Assembly: GCA_021818925.1 (NCBI GenBank)
Contig: JAKASU010000001.1
Coordinates: 132,036-196,035 of the forward strand
Reading direction: 5' to 3'
Length of the DNA: 64,000 bases
Source: Microcaldota archaeon
GTDB taxonomy: Archaea > Micrarchaeota > Micrarchaeia > Micrarchaeales > CABMGC01
The notes below the pieces were generated by a model. That model saw only the letters and a list, made by a program, of their open reading frames with translations, did no database searches and was not told the origin of the DNA. The position numbers and the translations under genes are program-made. Shown piece by piece: positions 19,422 to 28,753 of this stretch. Position 1 is the first letter of the stretch. The number at the start of each line of letters is the position of its first letter.

Positions 19422-19771
19422 GGAACCATTATAGTATGTATAATACGTGCCTGGGTTTAATATTTCTAACTATCCTTTAGACGAGGTTTTTCCATCGGGA
19501 AGTTAGCGGATTAGCGGAACTGAGAAAAAGTTTGAGCGGGAGGCGTTTAGAGGGTGGGGAATAACGGGTAAAATACGCTCTAAACGCTCTATAATATAAA
19601 GTGAGTAAAATATTTATATAACTTTCCAGAAATCCCGCCGCACATCTCCGAAAGCGGGACGTTTTGTCGACGTATCGTTATAACTCTGTTATCAAACCCT
19701 TCAGATTGCGCGAAGGATCGCAATCGTAGATAAGGATTAAAAGATGGCCTGCGCCAATAGTTGCGAAAGGC

Positions 19772-20830
19772 ATGGATGTCGAAGGCAAGATAGAGCTTAT
19801 CAAGGAAGAGCCGCTCGAGGAGATTATAACAGAGCCGGAGCTTCGCGAGGTGCTTGAGACAAACACAAAGCCGAAACACTACATAGGCCTGGAGATAAGC
19901 GGCATGCCGCACATCGGACACTTGCTCTTCGCAGGCAAGAAGATAAACGACTTCGCAAAGGCGGGCATAGAGACGCAGATACTGCTCGCTGACTGGCACA
20001 CGGTCGCGAACAACAAGCTTGGTGGCGACTGGGAGAAGATAAAGCAGGTGTCAAAGTTCTACCGCGACCTCTTCAGCCTCTTCTGCCCAAAGGCGAGGAT
20101 AGTGTTGGGCTCAGACCTCTACCCGCAGACCAAGAACTACTGGGAAACGCTCATTCAGGTCTCCAGGAGGACAACCATGGCGCGCGCTACACGCATGCTT
20201 GTGATAGAGGGCAGGAGCGAGAAGGAATCGCTACACGTATCGCAGTACATATATCCGATAATGCAGACCACTGACATATGGGCTCTCGATGTTGACCTCC
20301 CGCACGCCGGGATGGACCAGAGGCGTGTCCACGTCTTCGCCAAGGAGGTGTTCAAGGAGATGAGGATGAAGAAGATAGTGCCTCTCCATCACCATCTGAT
20401 GCCGTCGCTCGTCGAACCGCCGCAGTTCAAGGCCGACATGCCGAAAGAGGAGCAGGTGGCAGCGCTGAAGATGAGCAAGTCAAAGCCCGGTTCCTTCATA
20501 TCGGTCCTCGCCACGGAGAGCGAGGTGAAGGATACGATGAACAAAGCGTGGTGCCCGGAGGGCGTCGTTGAAAACAACCCCGTTCTCCTACTTGACAAGT
20601 ATGTGGTTCTGCCCATGCTCGGCGAACTGCGTGTGGAGAGGAAGGCAGAGCACGGAGGCGATGTAGATTACACAAGTTACGAGCAGCTGGAGAACGATTA
20701 CCACGCGAAGAAGCTTCACCCATTGGACCTCAAGGCCGCAACAGCAAGCTCGCTCTCTGATATACTTAAGCCGGTTACGCAGAAGCTCGGAGGCCAGCGC
20801 CTTTCGTTATCAAAGCTGCTCGCATCGTAG
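19772..20830 (+). CDS. tyrS: Tyrosyl-tRNA synthetase
   Basis: HIGH 'SGMPHIGHLLFAGKKI', 'QTTDIWALDVDLPHAGMDQRRVH', 'LKMSKSKPGS'. Confidence 0.95.
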   Translation: MDVEGKIELIKEEPLEEIITEPELREVLETNTKPKHYIGLEISGMPHIGHLLFAGKKINDFAKAGIETQILLADWHTVANNKLGGDWEKIKQVSKFYRDLFSLFCPKARIVLGSDLYPQTKNYWETLIQVSRRTTMARATRMLVIEGRSEKESLHVSQYIYPIMQTTDIWALDVDLPHAGMDQRRVHVFAKEVFKEMRMKKIVPLHHHLMPSLVEPPQFKADMPKEEQVAALKMSKSKPGSFISVLATESEVKDTMNKAWCPEGVVENNPVLLLDKYVVLPMLGELRVERKAEHGGDVDYTSYEQLENDYHAKKLHPLDLKAATASSLSDILKPVTQKLGGQRLSLSKLLAS

Positions 20831-21163
20831 TCAGCTCAGGCCTATCAGCACAGTGCCAACCGTTATGATTAGTATTCCGTCCCAGCGGAGCGTCGGTATT
20901 GTTTCTCCAAGCAGGAAGAACGCGATGATGCTGGCGAATATGTAGCTCAAGCCAGTAAAGCCGTACGCCCAGCTCAGGTGGGTACGGCTGAGCACATAGA
21001 AGTATACCACTGTCGAGGCCCCGTACGCGATCACGCCGAGGGCCACGAACGCCACGAGCTCTGTGAGGCTGCCTGTCACCCCTATCTTGAAGAACACCTG
21101 TCCCATCGCCCCGAGCAGCGTGCTGACGAGGAGAAGCGCCGCAAATGCTGCTTTTCCTCTCAT
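20831..21163 (-). CDS. Small EamA/SMR-like 4-TM transporter subunit
   Basis: 110 aa, 4 hydrophobic segments, EamA half pattern; paired with 21172-21534. Confidence 0.65.
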   Translation of the reverse strand: MRGKAAFAALLLVSTLLGAMGQVFFKIGVTGSLTELVAFVALGVIAYGASTVVYFYVLSRTHLSWAYGFTGLSYIFASIIAFFLLGETIPTLRWDGILIITVGTVLIGLS

Positions 21164-21171
21164 CTTCGCAC

Positions 21172-21534
21172 CTATAGCGTCACCGATATCACCGCTATTC
21201 CGGCGAGTATCAGCGCCATTCCGAGCACCCTGTGCAGGTTGACGCGCTCATGAAACACCACCTTGGAGATGAGGAGCACGAAGACGAAGGTGCTTGCGAA
21301 TATCGGATAGACGAACGAGATGAGCGGCGCGCTGTCAAGCGCGTAGAGGTACACCGCAAGGCTCACCAGATAGAGCGCACCACCGAGCAGTATGTCCCTC
21401 TTCTTGAACTCCCTTATTATATCGCGAACGCTGAACCGGAACTCCTTCAGGCTGCGCTTGTAGAAGTACTGCGCCACCGCAGCTATCAGGGCCGCTGACA
21501 GCGTTATGCCTATGATTTCCGGCGCGCCAAGCAT
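21172..21534 (-). CDS. Small EamA/SMR-like 4-TM transporter subunit (tandem partner)
   Basis: 120 aa, 'YALDSAPLISFVYPIFASTFVFVLLISKVVFHERVNLHRVLGMALILAGI' EamA half signature. Confidence 0.7.
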   Translation of the reverse strand: MLGAPEIIGITLSAALIAAVAQYFYKRSLKEFRFSVRDIIREFKKRDILLGGALYLVSLAVYLYALDSAPLISFVYPIFASTFVFVLLISKVVFHERVNLHRVLGMALILAGIAVISVTL

Positions 21535-21605
21535 CAGAACACAAGTGGGATGCGCTGCGAAGCCTTATAATTTTTAGCCTGTATAAGAAACTGTCTCGTG
21601 ATTCC

Positions 21606-21848
21606 ATGCAGCTAAACTTCGATTTCCTGGAAAACCAGCACGAGATGCAGGCATTCGCATACTCGATAGGTGTCATAGTGCTCAGCATTTTCGCGGTAGC
21701 AGCGTTCATACTCTCAGGCAGCAGCATAATCTTCTACGCTTTTGCGGTGCTCGCGGTGGCGCTCGGCCTCTACATGGCCTACCACATGTCCAAGACGCCA
21801 GCCTCGCACGCCTCGCCGTCTTCTGTAAAAAGGAAAAGCAGGCGTTAG
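21606..21848 (+). CDS. Small two-TM membrane protein, unknown
   Basis: 80-aa ORF with two hydrophobic segments just before topA. Confidence 0.5.
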   Translation: MQLNFDFLENQHEMQAFAYSIGVIVLSIFAVAAFILSGSSIIFYAFAVLAVALGLYMAYHMSKTPASHASPSSVKRKSRR

Positions 21849-21856
21849 CTGATCTG

Positions 21857-24055
21857 ATGCGCAATCTCATAGTAGCTGAAAAACCAAGTGTAGCGCTGCG
21901 CATAGCGCTCGCGTTGGGGAACGGCAGGCCGCTCAGGAAGAGCATGGGAGGTGTGAGCTACTTCGAGCTTTACAGGGACGGGGACACGCTGTACGTTGTC
22001 GCTGCGGCCGGACACCTCTTTACCCTGTCGCAGAAAGGGGCGAGCAAGACGCTGCCCATATTCGACCTCGAATGGACGCCATCGTTCAAGGTAAACAAGG
22101 AAGCCTATTTCACGAAGAAGTACCTTGACGCCATAAAGGACGTGAGCAGGAGCTGCGACGCGTTCACCAACGCCTGCGACTACGACGTCGAAGGCACTGT
22201 CATCGGAACGAACATCATAAAGTACGTCAAGACCAACGATGTCAACAAGGAGCCGGGCTGGGAGAACGTGAGGCGCATGCACTTCTCCACGACCACGAAC
22301 CAGGACCTTCTCGCCTCGTACGAAAAGAGGGAGGCGTTCGACAAGGGGAACTTCGACGCCGGAGAGACGCGCCACATGCTTGACTGGATGTGGGGCATCA
22401 ACCTGAGCAGGGCGCTCATGCATGCGCTCTCATCATCGGGCGAGAGGAAGACGATGAGCATAGGCAGGGTGCAGGGCCCGACTCTCGCAATACTTGCTGA
22501 AAGGGAGAAGGAGATCAAGGCCTTCAAGCCCCAGGACTACTGGAACGTCTTTATACTTGTGAACGGCACCGAGTTCCTGAACAAGCGCGGCGCCATTTTC
22601 GAGGAGCATGCGGCTGAAAAACTTGTGAAGGAGGCAACCGGCGCGGTCGCGCACGTGGATGCTGTAGAAGTGAGGGAGTCGAAGCTCTTCCCGTTCCCGC
22701 CCTTCGACCTCACATCGCTGCAGCTAGAGGCGAGCAGGACGCTCGGCCTCGACCCTTCGAGGACACTGCAACTAGCGCAGACTCTCTACGAGCGCTCCTA
22801 CATCTCGTACCCGAGAACCTCATCGCAGAAACTTCCCTACTCTCTGAACCTCCCAAGGATACTCAACGCCCTTGCCGGAAACCCGAAGTACAAGGAGATG
22901 GCTGACGCGCTGGTCAAGGCGCAGAGGTTCAGGCCGATCGAGGGCAGGAAGGAGGACGAGGCGCATCCCGCAATATATCCCACTGGGGAGAAGCCCGCAA
23001 AGCTGAGCGACGAGGAGGAGAAGCTGTACGATCTTATTGTGAAACGCTTCCTGTCTGTATTCGCAGAGCCTGCTGTGATCGAGCATACAGATGTCGCACT
23101 CTCTGTGGGCCAGGAGAGGTATGAGGCCAAGGGCAGCAGGACCGTGACGAGCGGATGGCTCAACTACTACACTTACTACAGACCGCAGGAGGCGAAGATG
23201 CCCGCATTCAAGCACGGCACAAGCGAGAGGGTGGAGAAGGCTCAGTCCAAGAAGCTTGTAACTAAACCTCCTGACAGGTTCAACAAAGCGAGCCTGATAG
23301 CGCTCCTCGAGAGCAAGGATCTAGGAACGAAGGCTACCAGGGCCGCTATAGTCGATACGCTCTTCAACCGCGGGTACATAGGCAACAAGCGCATCGAGGT
23401 GACCGCATACGGCATGAGCGTGTACGAGGCGCTGAAGCAGCACGTTCCCCCGATACTCGACCAGGCCCTGACAAGGAAGCTCGAGATGGACATGGACGAG
23501 ATAGCAAGAGGCAAGACAACTGAGCAGGCCGTGATAAACGAGGGCAAGGAGATGATAGTGCAGATGATCGGCATGTTCGAGAAGAACGAGAAGGAGATAG
23601 GGGCGAGCCTAGGTAAGGGACTGGAAAAAACGAACCAATCGAACATACTTGGCAAATGCCTCAAGGACGGCGGCAACCTCGTTGTAAGGTACTCGAGGGC
23701 AGGAAAGCAGTTCGTGGGCTGCGCCAACTGGCCGAAATGCAATCAGACGTATCCGCTCCCGCAATATGCGAAGATAGTGCCCACAAGCAAGGTCTGTCCC
23801 CTGTGCCACACCCCGATAGTGAAGGTCTTCAGGAAGGGAAAGGTCTTCGAGATGGACCTAGATCCGAACTGCGAGACGAAGAAGGACTGGGGCAAGAAGA
23901 AAGAGGAAAAGGCCGAATCGGCGAAGACGATGCCCGCGGCGCAGAAGGCATCGGTGATTAAGAAGGCGACGGTTGCAAATAAGACAGTGAAGACTGCGAA
24001 GAAGGTTGCGAAGACAAAGAAGCGAGTCAATGTTCATCTACCCGAAAGTGTATAG
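21857..24055 (+). CDS. topA: DNA topoisomerase I (type IA)
   Basis: Toprim 'LIVAEKPSVALRIALAL', 'ACDYDVEGTVIG', active site 'SYISYPRTSSQKLP', C-terminal Zn ribbon and Lys-rich tail. Confidence 0.95.
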   Translation: MRNLIVAEKPSVALRIALALGNGRPLRKSMGGVSYFELYRDGDTLYVVAAAGHLFTLSQKGASKTLPIFDLEWTPSFKVNKEAYFTKKYLDAIKDVSRSCDAFTNACDYDVEGTVIGTNIIKYVKTNDVNKEPGWENVRRMHFSTTTNQDLLASYEKREAFDKGNFDAGETRHMLDWMWGINLSRALMHALSSSGERKTMSIGRVQGPTLAILAEREKEIKAFKPQDYWNVFILVNGTEFLNKRGAIFEEHAAEKLVKEATGAVAHVDAVEVRESKLFPFPPFDLTSLQLEASRTLGLDPSRTLQLAQTLYERSYISYPRTSSQKLPYSLNLPRILNALAGNPKYKEMADALVKAQRFRPIEGRKEDEAHPAIYPTGEKPAKLSDEEEKLYDLIVKRFLSVFAEPAVIEHTDVALSVGQERYEAKGSRTVTSGWLNYYTYYRPQEAKMPAFKHGTSERVEKAQSKKLVTKPPDRFNKASLIALLESKDLGTKATRAAIVDTLFNRGYIGNKRIEVTAYGMSVYEALKQHVPPILDQALTRKLEMDMDEIARGKTTEQAVINEGKEMIVQMIGMFEKNEKEIGASLGKGLEKTNQSNILGKCLKDGGNLVVRYSRAGKQFVGCANWPKCNQTYPLPQYAKIVPTSKVCPLCHTPIVKVFRKGKVFEMDLDPNCETKKDWGKKKEEKAESAKTMPAAQKASVIKKATVANKTVKTAKKVAKTKKRVNVHLPESV

Positions 24056-24602
24056 AAAGCTGAGGCGCGGCCCGCAGGTGATACTGCCGAAGGACATAGG
24101 CATGATCATCGCCTACTCTGGAGTCGATAGGGAGAGCGTCTGTGTGGATGCCGGCACAGGAAGCGGATGGCTCACGGTAAGCCTTGCAAGAATTGCGAAA
24201 CACGTCTACGGCTACGATGTCCGCGACGACTTCCTGAAGATAACGAAGCACAACGTTGACCTTGTGGGCGCAGAGAACGTCACGCTGAAGAACCAGGACA
24301 TCACGAAGAAGATCGACGAGAAAAATGTGGATCTGGTTACCCTTGACCTTCCAAGCTCGGAGAAGGCGCTGAAGAACGCAAAGAAGGCGCTGAGGCCCGG
24401 AGGCTGCGTCGTCGGCTACTTCCCTAACATCGAGCAGGCGAAGAAGTACGTCGAAACACTTGAGAAGCTGGGATTCGTAGACGTCTACACTATCGAGAGC
24501 ATTGTCAGGGACATACTTATCAGGAAGGAAGGCTCCAGGCCATCGACAAAAGGATTGTGGCACACCGGTTATCTGACTTTCGCCAGAAGCCCCGTCATGT
24601 GA
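24030..24602 (+). CDS. SAM-dependent methyltransferase, TrmI/GCD14-like (tRNA m1A)
   Basis: 'RGPQVILPKDIGMIIAYSGVDRESVCVDAGTGSGWLTVSLARI' TrmI-type motif; overlaps the topA stop. Confidence 0.8.
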   Translation: MFIYPKVYRKLRRGPQVILPKDIGMIIAYSGVDRESVCVDAGTGSGWLTVSLARIAKHVYGYDVRDDFLKITKHNVDLVGAENVTLKNQDITKKIDEKNVDLVTLDLPSSEKALKNAKKALRPGGCVVGYFPNIEQAKKYVETLEKLGFVDVYTIESIVRDILIRKEGSRPSTKGLWHTGYLTFARSPVM

Positions 24603-26918
24603 CTACTTCTTCTCTATGAGCGCAAGATTTGCCAGCATCGCCTCCAACTGTATGCGCTCGTTCGCGCCCTCCACTATGCGGAAGTTGTACTCTCCGATGG
24701 ACCTGACGAGGCTGAGCTTGAGGTGATCACCGACAGGCAGGTTGAGCGCCTCCCTGTAGCACTGTAGCAGTATGTCCTCTCCGCTCATGCCGTAGTTCAG
24801 CATCAGCGTGTTGAGTTCGTTCCTCGCCTTCACGAAGTCGCCCTCAATCGCGTACCTGAGCATCGAAGTCACCTCCTTCGGCCTCGCCCTCGACGCAATA
24901 TCGTAAATTGAGCGCTCGCCTATTTTCGGGCCTAGCACCGCGGCGCTCTGGAGCACGTTCGTTAGCTTCCTCAGGTCGCCTTCGCTCACATAGACAAGGG
25001 CCTCCACCGCCTTCTCGTCTATCTCAAGTCCTTCGCCCTTCTCTACCCTCTTTACGTACTTCTTGACCTCCTCCTCGTTGAGCGGCTTGAACCTTAGCAC
25101 TACGCACCTGCTCTGTATCGGCTCGATTATCTTGCTGGCGTAGTTGGCGCTGAAGATGAACCTGGTTGTGGCCGAGTATCTTTCCATCGTCCTCCTGAGT
25201 GCGTGCTGCGCCTCCGGAGTTAAAGCGTCTGCTTCGTCAAGGAAGACGATCTTCACAAGCCCGCTCGTGAGCGGCAGCGTCCTGGCGAACTCCTTTACCT
25301 TTCCCCTTATCACGTCGATGCCCCTGGCATCGCTATTGTGAAGTAGCACCGGGCAGGTGCCGCCCCAAAACATTTCGCTCTCTGGTACAGAAACATCGTA
25401 TACATAGCCATCATAGTCCTGGATTTCGATATTCTTTATCTTTACGGCGTATATGTCAGAGTCTATCAACTTTTTCAACGTTTTGAGCTCATTTTCGCTT
25501 ACTCCAGCGTCTACAAGCTTCTCAATTATCTCTTTTACTGCATCCTTTCGTATCCTATCCGATTTCTTGTGATAAAGCTGGTGTCTTAGTAAGTGCTTCC
25601 AATTCAGGTTGGGGCGGATTCTCTCAAGTTCGTTTATTATGGGCTCTTTCGGTAGCAGTTCGCTTATGGAATAAAACGACGAACTCTTTTCCCATACCAA
25701 CCTGGCTTCCCTGTTAAAGCACGAGCTTTCAATGTCCGAGAGTTTAGCAAGCCACACAATATCCACCAGAAGAGCCTGAGAAACTGAGCAGTAACGCATA
25801 TAGTCCGACCACTCCCCAGTGGCGTCCCCTGCATAGCCTTTAAGAAATGCTTCTCTTACTCCGATCTGGGCGCCGAACATGAAGCTCGGCACTCTTTTAC
25901 TGTGCGCAGTCTTACTTTCGGCTTCCACATTGTAAAAGTTTGCTCTGAAAAACCGTGCTAGCTGAGTGGAAGATACAGTAAGCTGAACTCCAGATTCCCT
26001 GTGGCTACTGCCTGACACAATTGTGTGGAGATGAACATTAAACCCAAGTCCCGTAATTATTTTAGATGCCGTTTCTACTGTCGGCATTTCTTCTGGATAT
26101 CTGTAGGTAAATACCGACACTCCGCTTGTTTCGCCTCTGAAACCAGTAACCCCTTCTGCAGTGTAGCTCCCAAAAAGCCAAGCAATGTCGCTATCCACGT
26201 TTATCTTGTTCAACACAGTTCCTACTTTGGGGTTCAAGACAAACTCAACCATATTTCCGCGCCTCAGCTTAACCATCATGTTTGGTGAGAGGGACGAAAC
26301 ATCTAACTCAATTTTAGCACCCTCCATTAACGTTTTAAACGATACAAGCATGTCCCCGGGCTTCAGATTAGACGCTCTAACCGCTTTCAGGTCGCCGGTT
26401 TCACTAATCGTGATTACTGAGTGGTTCTGGCTTGTGCGCACCTTGCCTCCTTCAAAACTGATCTGAAGCACCTTGTCTACTTTATGCCTCGATATGTTTG
26501 CAACACCCGAGAACCTGGTTTTCAACGTGTTCTTTTCTATTGACAGCACTTCAAGCTCTTCAGGATAGGCATACTTTGCCACATCATCCGAGAAGCATTT
26601 TTTGGCAACTTCCCCAAAACTTACTCTTTCAATCTTCCCTTTTTGCCTTATCAGGACCGGTGTCTCTGGCGTTACGCTCGCGTTCAGTTCCTGGAAAGCC
26701 TCGTTTATGTTGTCGCCGTAAAGTTCTTTCGCCAGCGCAATGGCCGAGGTGGTCTTGCCCACTCCTGCGGGTCCGGCGAATATCATGTTAGGAAAGCTCT
26801 TTGACTTGACAAAGGCCTTTAGTCGCTGTGCTATCGCGTCCTGACCGATTACCTCGTCAATCTTTGAGGGCCTGTACTTCTCAGTCCAGGCTATATCTTC
26901 TATGCTGACCATGGACAA
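24603..26918 (-). CDS. rfcS: Replication factor C small subunit interrupted by an intein
   Basis: 'WTEKYRPSKIDEVIGQDAIAQRLK', Walker A 'AGPAGVGKTTSAIALA', Walker B 'IVFLDEADALTPEAQHALRRTMERYS', SRC 'PIQSRCVVLRF'. Confidence 0.96.
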   Translation of the reverse strand: MSMVSIEDIAWTEKYRPSKIDEVIGQDAIAQRLKAFVKSKSFPNMIFAGPAGVGKTTSAIALAKELYGDNINEAFQELNASVTPETPVLIRQKGKIERVSFGEVAKKCFSDDVAKYAYPEELEVLSIEKNTLKTRFSGVANISRHKVDKVLQISFEGGKVRTSQNHSVITISETGDLKAVRASNLKPGDMLVSFKTLMEGAKIELDVSSLSPNMMVKLRRGNMVEFVLNPKVGTVLNKINVDSDIAWLFGSYTAEGVTGFRGETSGVSVFTYRYPEEMPTVETASKIITGLGFNVHLHTIVSGSSHRESGVQLTVSSTQLARFFRANFYNVEAESKTAHSKRVPSFMFGAQIGVREAFLKGYAGDATGEWSDYMRYCSVSQALLVDIVWLAKLSDIESSCFNREARLVWEKSSSFYSISELLPKEPIINELERIRPNLNWKHLLRHQLYHKKSDRIRKDAVKEIIEKLVDAGVSENELKTLKKLIDSDIYAVKIKNIEIQDYDGYVYDVSVPESEMFWGGTCPVLLHNSDARGIDVIRGKVKEFARTLPLTSGLVKIVFLDEADALTPEAQHALRRTMERYSATTRFIFSANYASKIIEPIQSRCVVLRFKPLNEEEVKKYVKRVEKGEGLEIDEKAVEALVYVSEGDLRKLTNVLQSAAVLGPKIGERSIYDIASRARPKEVTSMLRYAIEGDFVKARNELNTLMLNYGMSGEDILLQCYREALNLPVGDHLKLSLVRSIGEYNFRIVEGANERIQLEAMLANLALIEKK
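25335..26678 (-). other. Intein in RFC small subunit (448 aa, Ser1 ... His-Asn / +1 Ser) with LAGLIDADG-type endonuclease domain
   Basis: Exteins EAFQELNA|SVTPETPVLIRQ ... GGTCPVLLHN|SDARGIDVIRG restore the RFC motif ELNASDARGIDVIR; DOD-like motifs 'LFGSYTAEG' and 'FLKGYAGDA'. Confidence 0.95.
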
Positions 26919-26973
26919 AAATCCCCCAGGATTAAGCCGCTAATAATTGGGCTAAAAAAGTTTATTAACACAA

Positions 26974-28074
26974 TCAGTTCGGCACTATGTTGTCTACGAC
27001 GAACTTCGGGTCGTATGGCATGAGATCCGTGTACTTCTCTCCGGTCCCGAAGTAGAGGACCGGAACGCTCGTGTCGCTGAGTATGGAGAGCGTGTTGCCG
27101 CCCTTCGCGTCAACGTCCAGCTTCGTGAGTATTACTCCGTCCAGTTTCGCAGCGGCGTCGAACCGCTTCACCTGCTCGAGCAGCGAGTTGCCCGCTATTC
27201 CTTCTCCGATGAATATGCACATATCGGGTTTGTTGACCCTGACCATTTTCTTCAGCTCCTCTATCAGGCTCTTGTTTGTCTCCTGCCTGCCTGCGCTGTC
27301 TATTAGCACCACATCTATATTGCGGGCCTTTGCATACGCCACAGCGTCGAACGCTATGCTTGCCGGATCGGCTCCGTACACGCCCTTTATCACATCCACG
27401 CCAAGCCTCTTTGCGTGTATAGCCGACTGTTCTATCGCCGCGGCCCTGAAGGTGTCGCTGGCCGATATCACGCAGCTTATTCCTTCCGTCTTCAGCATGT
27501 GCGCCACTTTCGCAATAGTTGTTGTCTTGCCTGCGCCGTTCGGACCCAGGAAGAGCACCTTGAATGGCCCCTCGCCCTTCTGCTTCTTCTCCTTTGCTCT
27601 CTGGAGCACGTCAATGCCGCTGTTCTTCGTCAGCGTCTGCATGAGCGAGCTCCTTATCTCATTCTTTATCTCCTTCTGCAGCTCTCCGGTGCCTATCTCC
27701 TTCCCCACGAGGTTCTCGTGCAGCCTGCCAACGAGTTTCTCGGCAACGTCGTAGTTGACATCGTTCTGCAGCAACGCTACCCTGAGCTGCTCGAGGAACG
27801 GGTCAGCGTCCTTCTCGCTCACCCTGACCTTTCCAAGAAAGGCCCCCTTGATCTTGGTTGTGAGTGTGACATCCGGGGCCTTGCGCCTTTCTTCCCTCCT
27901 CTCTCCGTGCCTTTCCTCCCTCCTTTCCTCGCGAACCTGCGTCTTCCCTTCTTCCTTTTTCGGTTCGGCCTTCTTCTCCTCCGCCTTTTCCTCCGCTCGC
28001 TCCTCTTCAATCTTTTCCTTCTTGCTGAGGCCTTCAACAAAATCAGAGAACTTCTTCTTCAGCCCTTCAAACAT
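26974..28074 (-). CDS. ftsY: Signal recognition particle receptor FtsY
   Basis: 'VLFLGPNGAGKTTTIAKVAHML', 'SDTFRAAAIEQ', 'DVVLIDSAGRQETN', 'LTKLDVDAKGG'; charged N-terminal A domain. Confidence 0.95.
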   Translation of the reverse strand: MFEGLKKKFSDFVEGLSKKEKIEEERAEEKAEEKKAEPKKEEGKTQVREERREERHGERREERRKAPDVTLTTKIKGAFLGKVRVSEKDADPFLEQLRVALLQNDVNYDVAEKLVGRLHENLVGKEIGTGELQKEIKNEIRSSLMQTLTKNSGIDVLQRAKEKKQKGEGPFKVLFLGPNGAGKTTTIAKVAHMLKTEGISCVISASDTFRAAAIEQSAIHAKRLGVDVIKGVYGADPASIAFDAVAYAKARNIDVVLIDSAGRQETNKSLIEELKKMVRVNKPDMCIFIGEGIAGNSLLEQVKRFDAAAKLDGVILTKLDVDAKGGNTLSILSDTSVPVLYFGTGEKYTDLMPYDPKFVVDNIVPN

Positions 28075-28079
28075 GCGGC

Positions 28080-28241
28080 TCACTTTGCGTTCAGCCACTC
28101 TGCGAACGCGCCATCCTTGCGCACCAGCCTTTCAATCCTTTCACCCAGAGCCTTTTTCGTTTCTTCGGACAACGACTCGGCGGTTTTGAGTAAGCCGTCT
28201 TCTAAGACGGCCCCTTGTTTCATCTTCGCTCTGCCAAACAT
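28080..28241 (-). CDS. Small conserved-context ORF, 53 aa, unknown
   Basis: Manual translation MFGRAKMKQGAVLEDGLLKTAESLSEETKKALGERIERLVRKDGAFAEWLNAK; fills the gap between pfdA and ftsY; not in supplied ORF track because <60 aa. Confidence 0.55.
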   Translation of the reverse strand: MFGRAKMKQGAVLEDGLLKTAESLSEETKKALGERIERLVRKDGAFAEWLNAK

Positions 28242-28242
28242 C

Positions 28243-28668
28243 CTACTGACCCTGCTGCATGGCGTCTATCGCGTACTGTATGCGCATTATCTCGGTTTCG
28301 AGTTTCTGTTTCTCATCAAGCAGCTTGGCTATGGCGCCCCTGCTCTTCTCTATGCTCTTCTTGATGAACTCCTTTGCGCCTTCGATGTCCTTCTCAACAA
28401 GGTAGCCCGCTCCGACATACGTCATCACCTTCTTCACGTCCTTGACGCTTGCTTCAAAGTAGGTGCCGCCCTCGCCGCTCACGAGAATACTGGAGTTCTT
28501 GAGGCTGTCTTTCTTGTCAAGAAGCGCGAGGTTCCTATCCAGCGCACCCTCAGCGACGCTCATGGTCGTAAGCTCGCTCATCAGCGCCTCGTACTGCTGG
28601 TTGTAGAGGCTCTGGAGGTAGAACAGCCTGTTTACCCCATCCTCCTGCTTGCCTTTATCGTCAGCCAT
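28243..28668 (-). CDS. pfdA: Prefoldin alpha subunit
   Basis: Coiled coil - 'VSGEGGTYFEASVKDVKKVMTYVGAGYLVEKDIEGAKEFI' - coiled coil. Confidence 0.85.
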   Translation of the reverse strand: MADDKGKQEDGVNRLFYLQSLYNQQYEALMSELTTMSVAEGALDRNLALLDKKDSLKNSSILVSGEGGTYFEASVKDVKKVMTYVGAGYLVEKDIEGAKEFIKKSIEKSRGAIAKLLDEKQKLETEIMRIQYAIDAMQQGQ

Positions 28669-28753
28669 ATTATCAACGCGCGCCTAGTCGCGCAGTTCTA
28701 ATTGCATATCAATATTTATATACCCAGAAAAGCCAGAGAGTGCTTGTGAATGA

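Noticed and set aside
18750-19460. 236-aa plus-strand ORF antisense to lonB
   Set aside because: Shadow ORF of the LonB AAA+ N-terminal domain.
27415-28701. 428-aa plus-strand ORF antisense to ftsY and pfdA
   Set aside because: Codon mirror of well-supported minus-strand genes; low-complexity Leu/Phe-rich translation.
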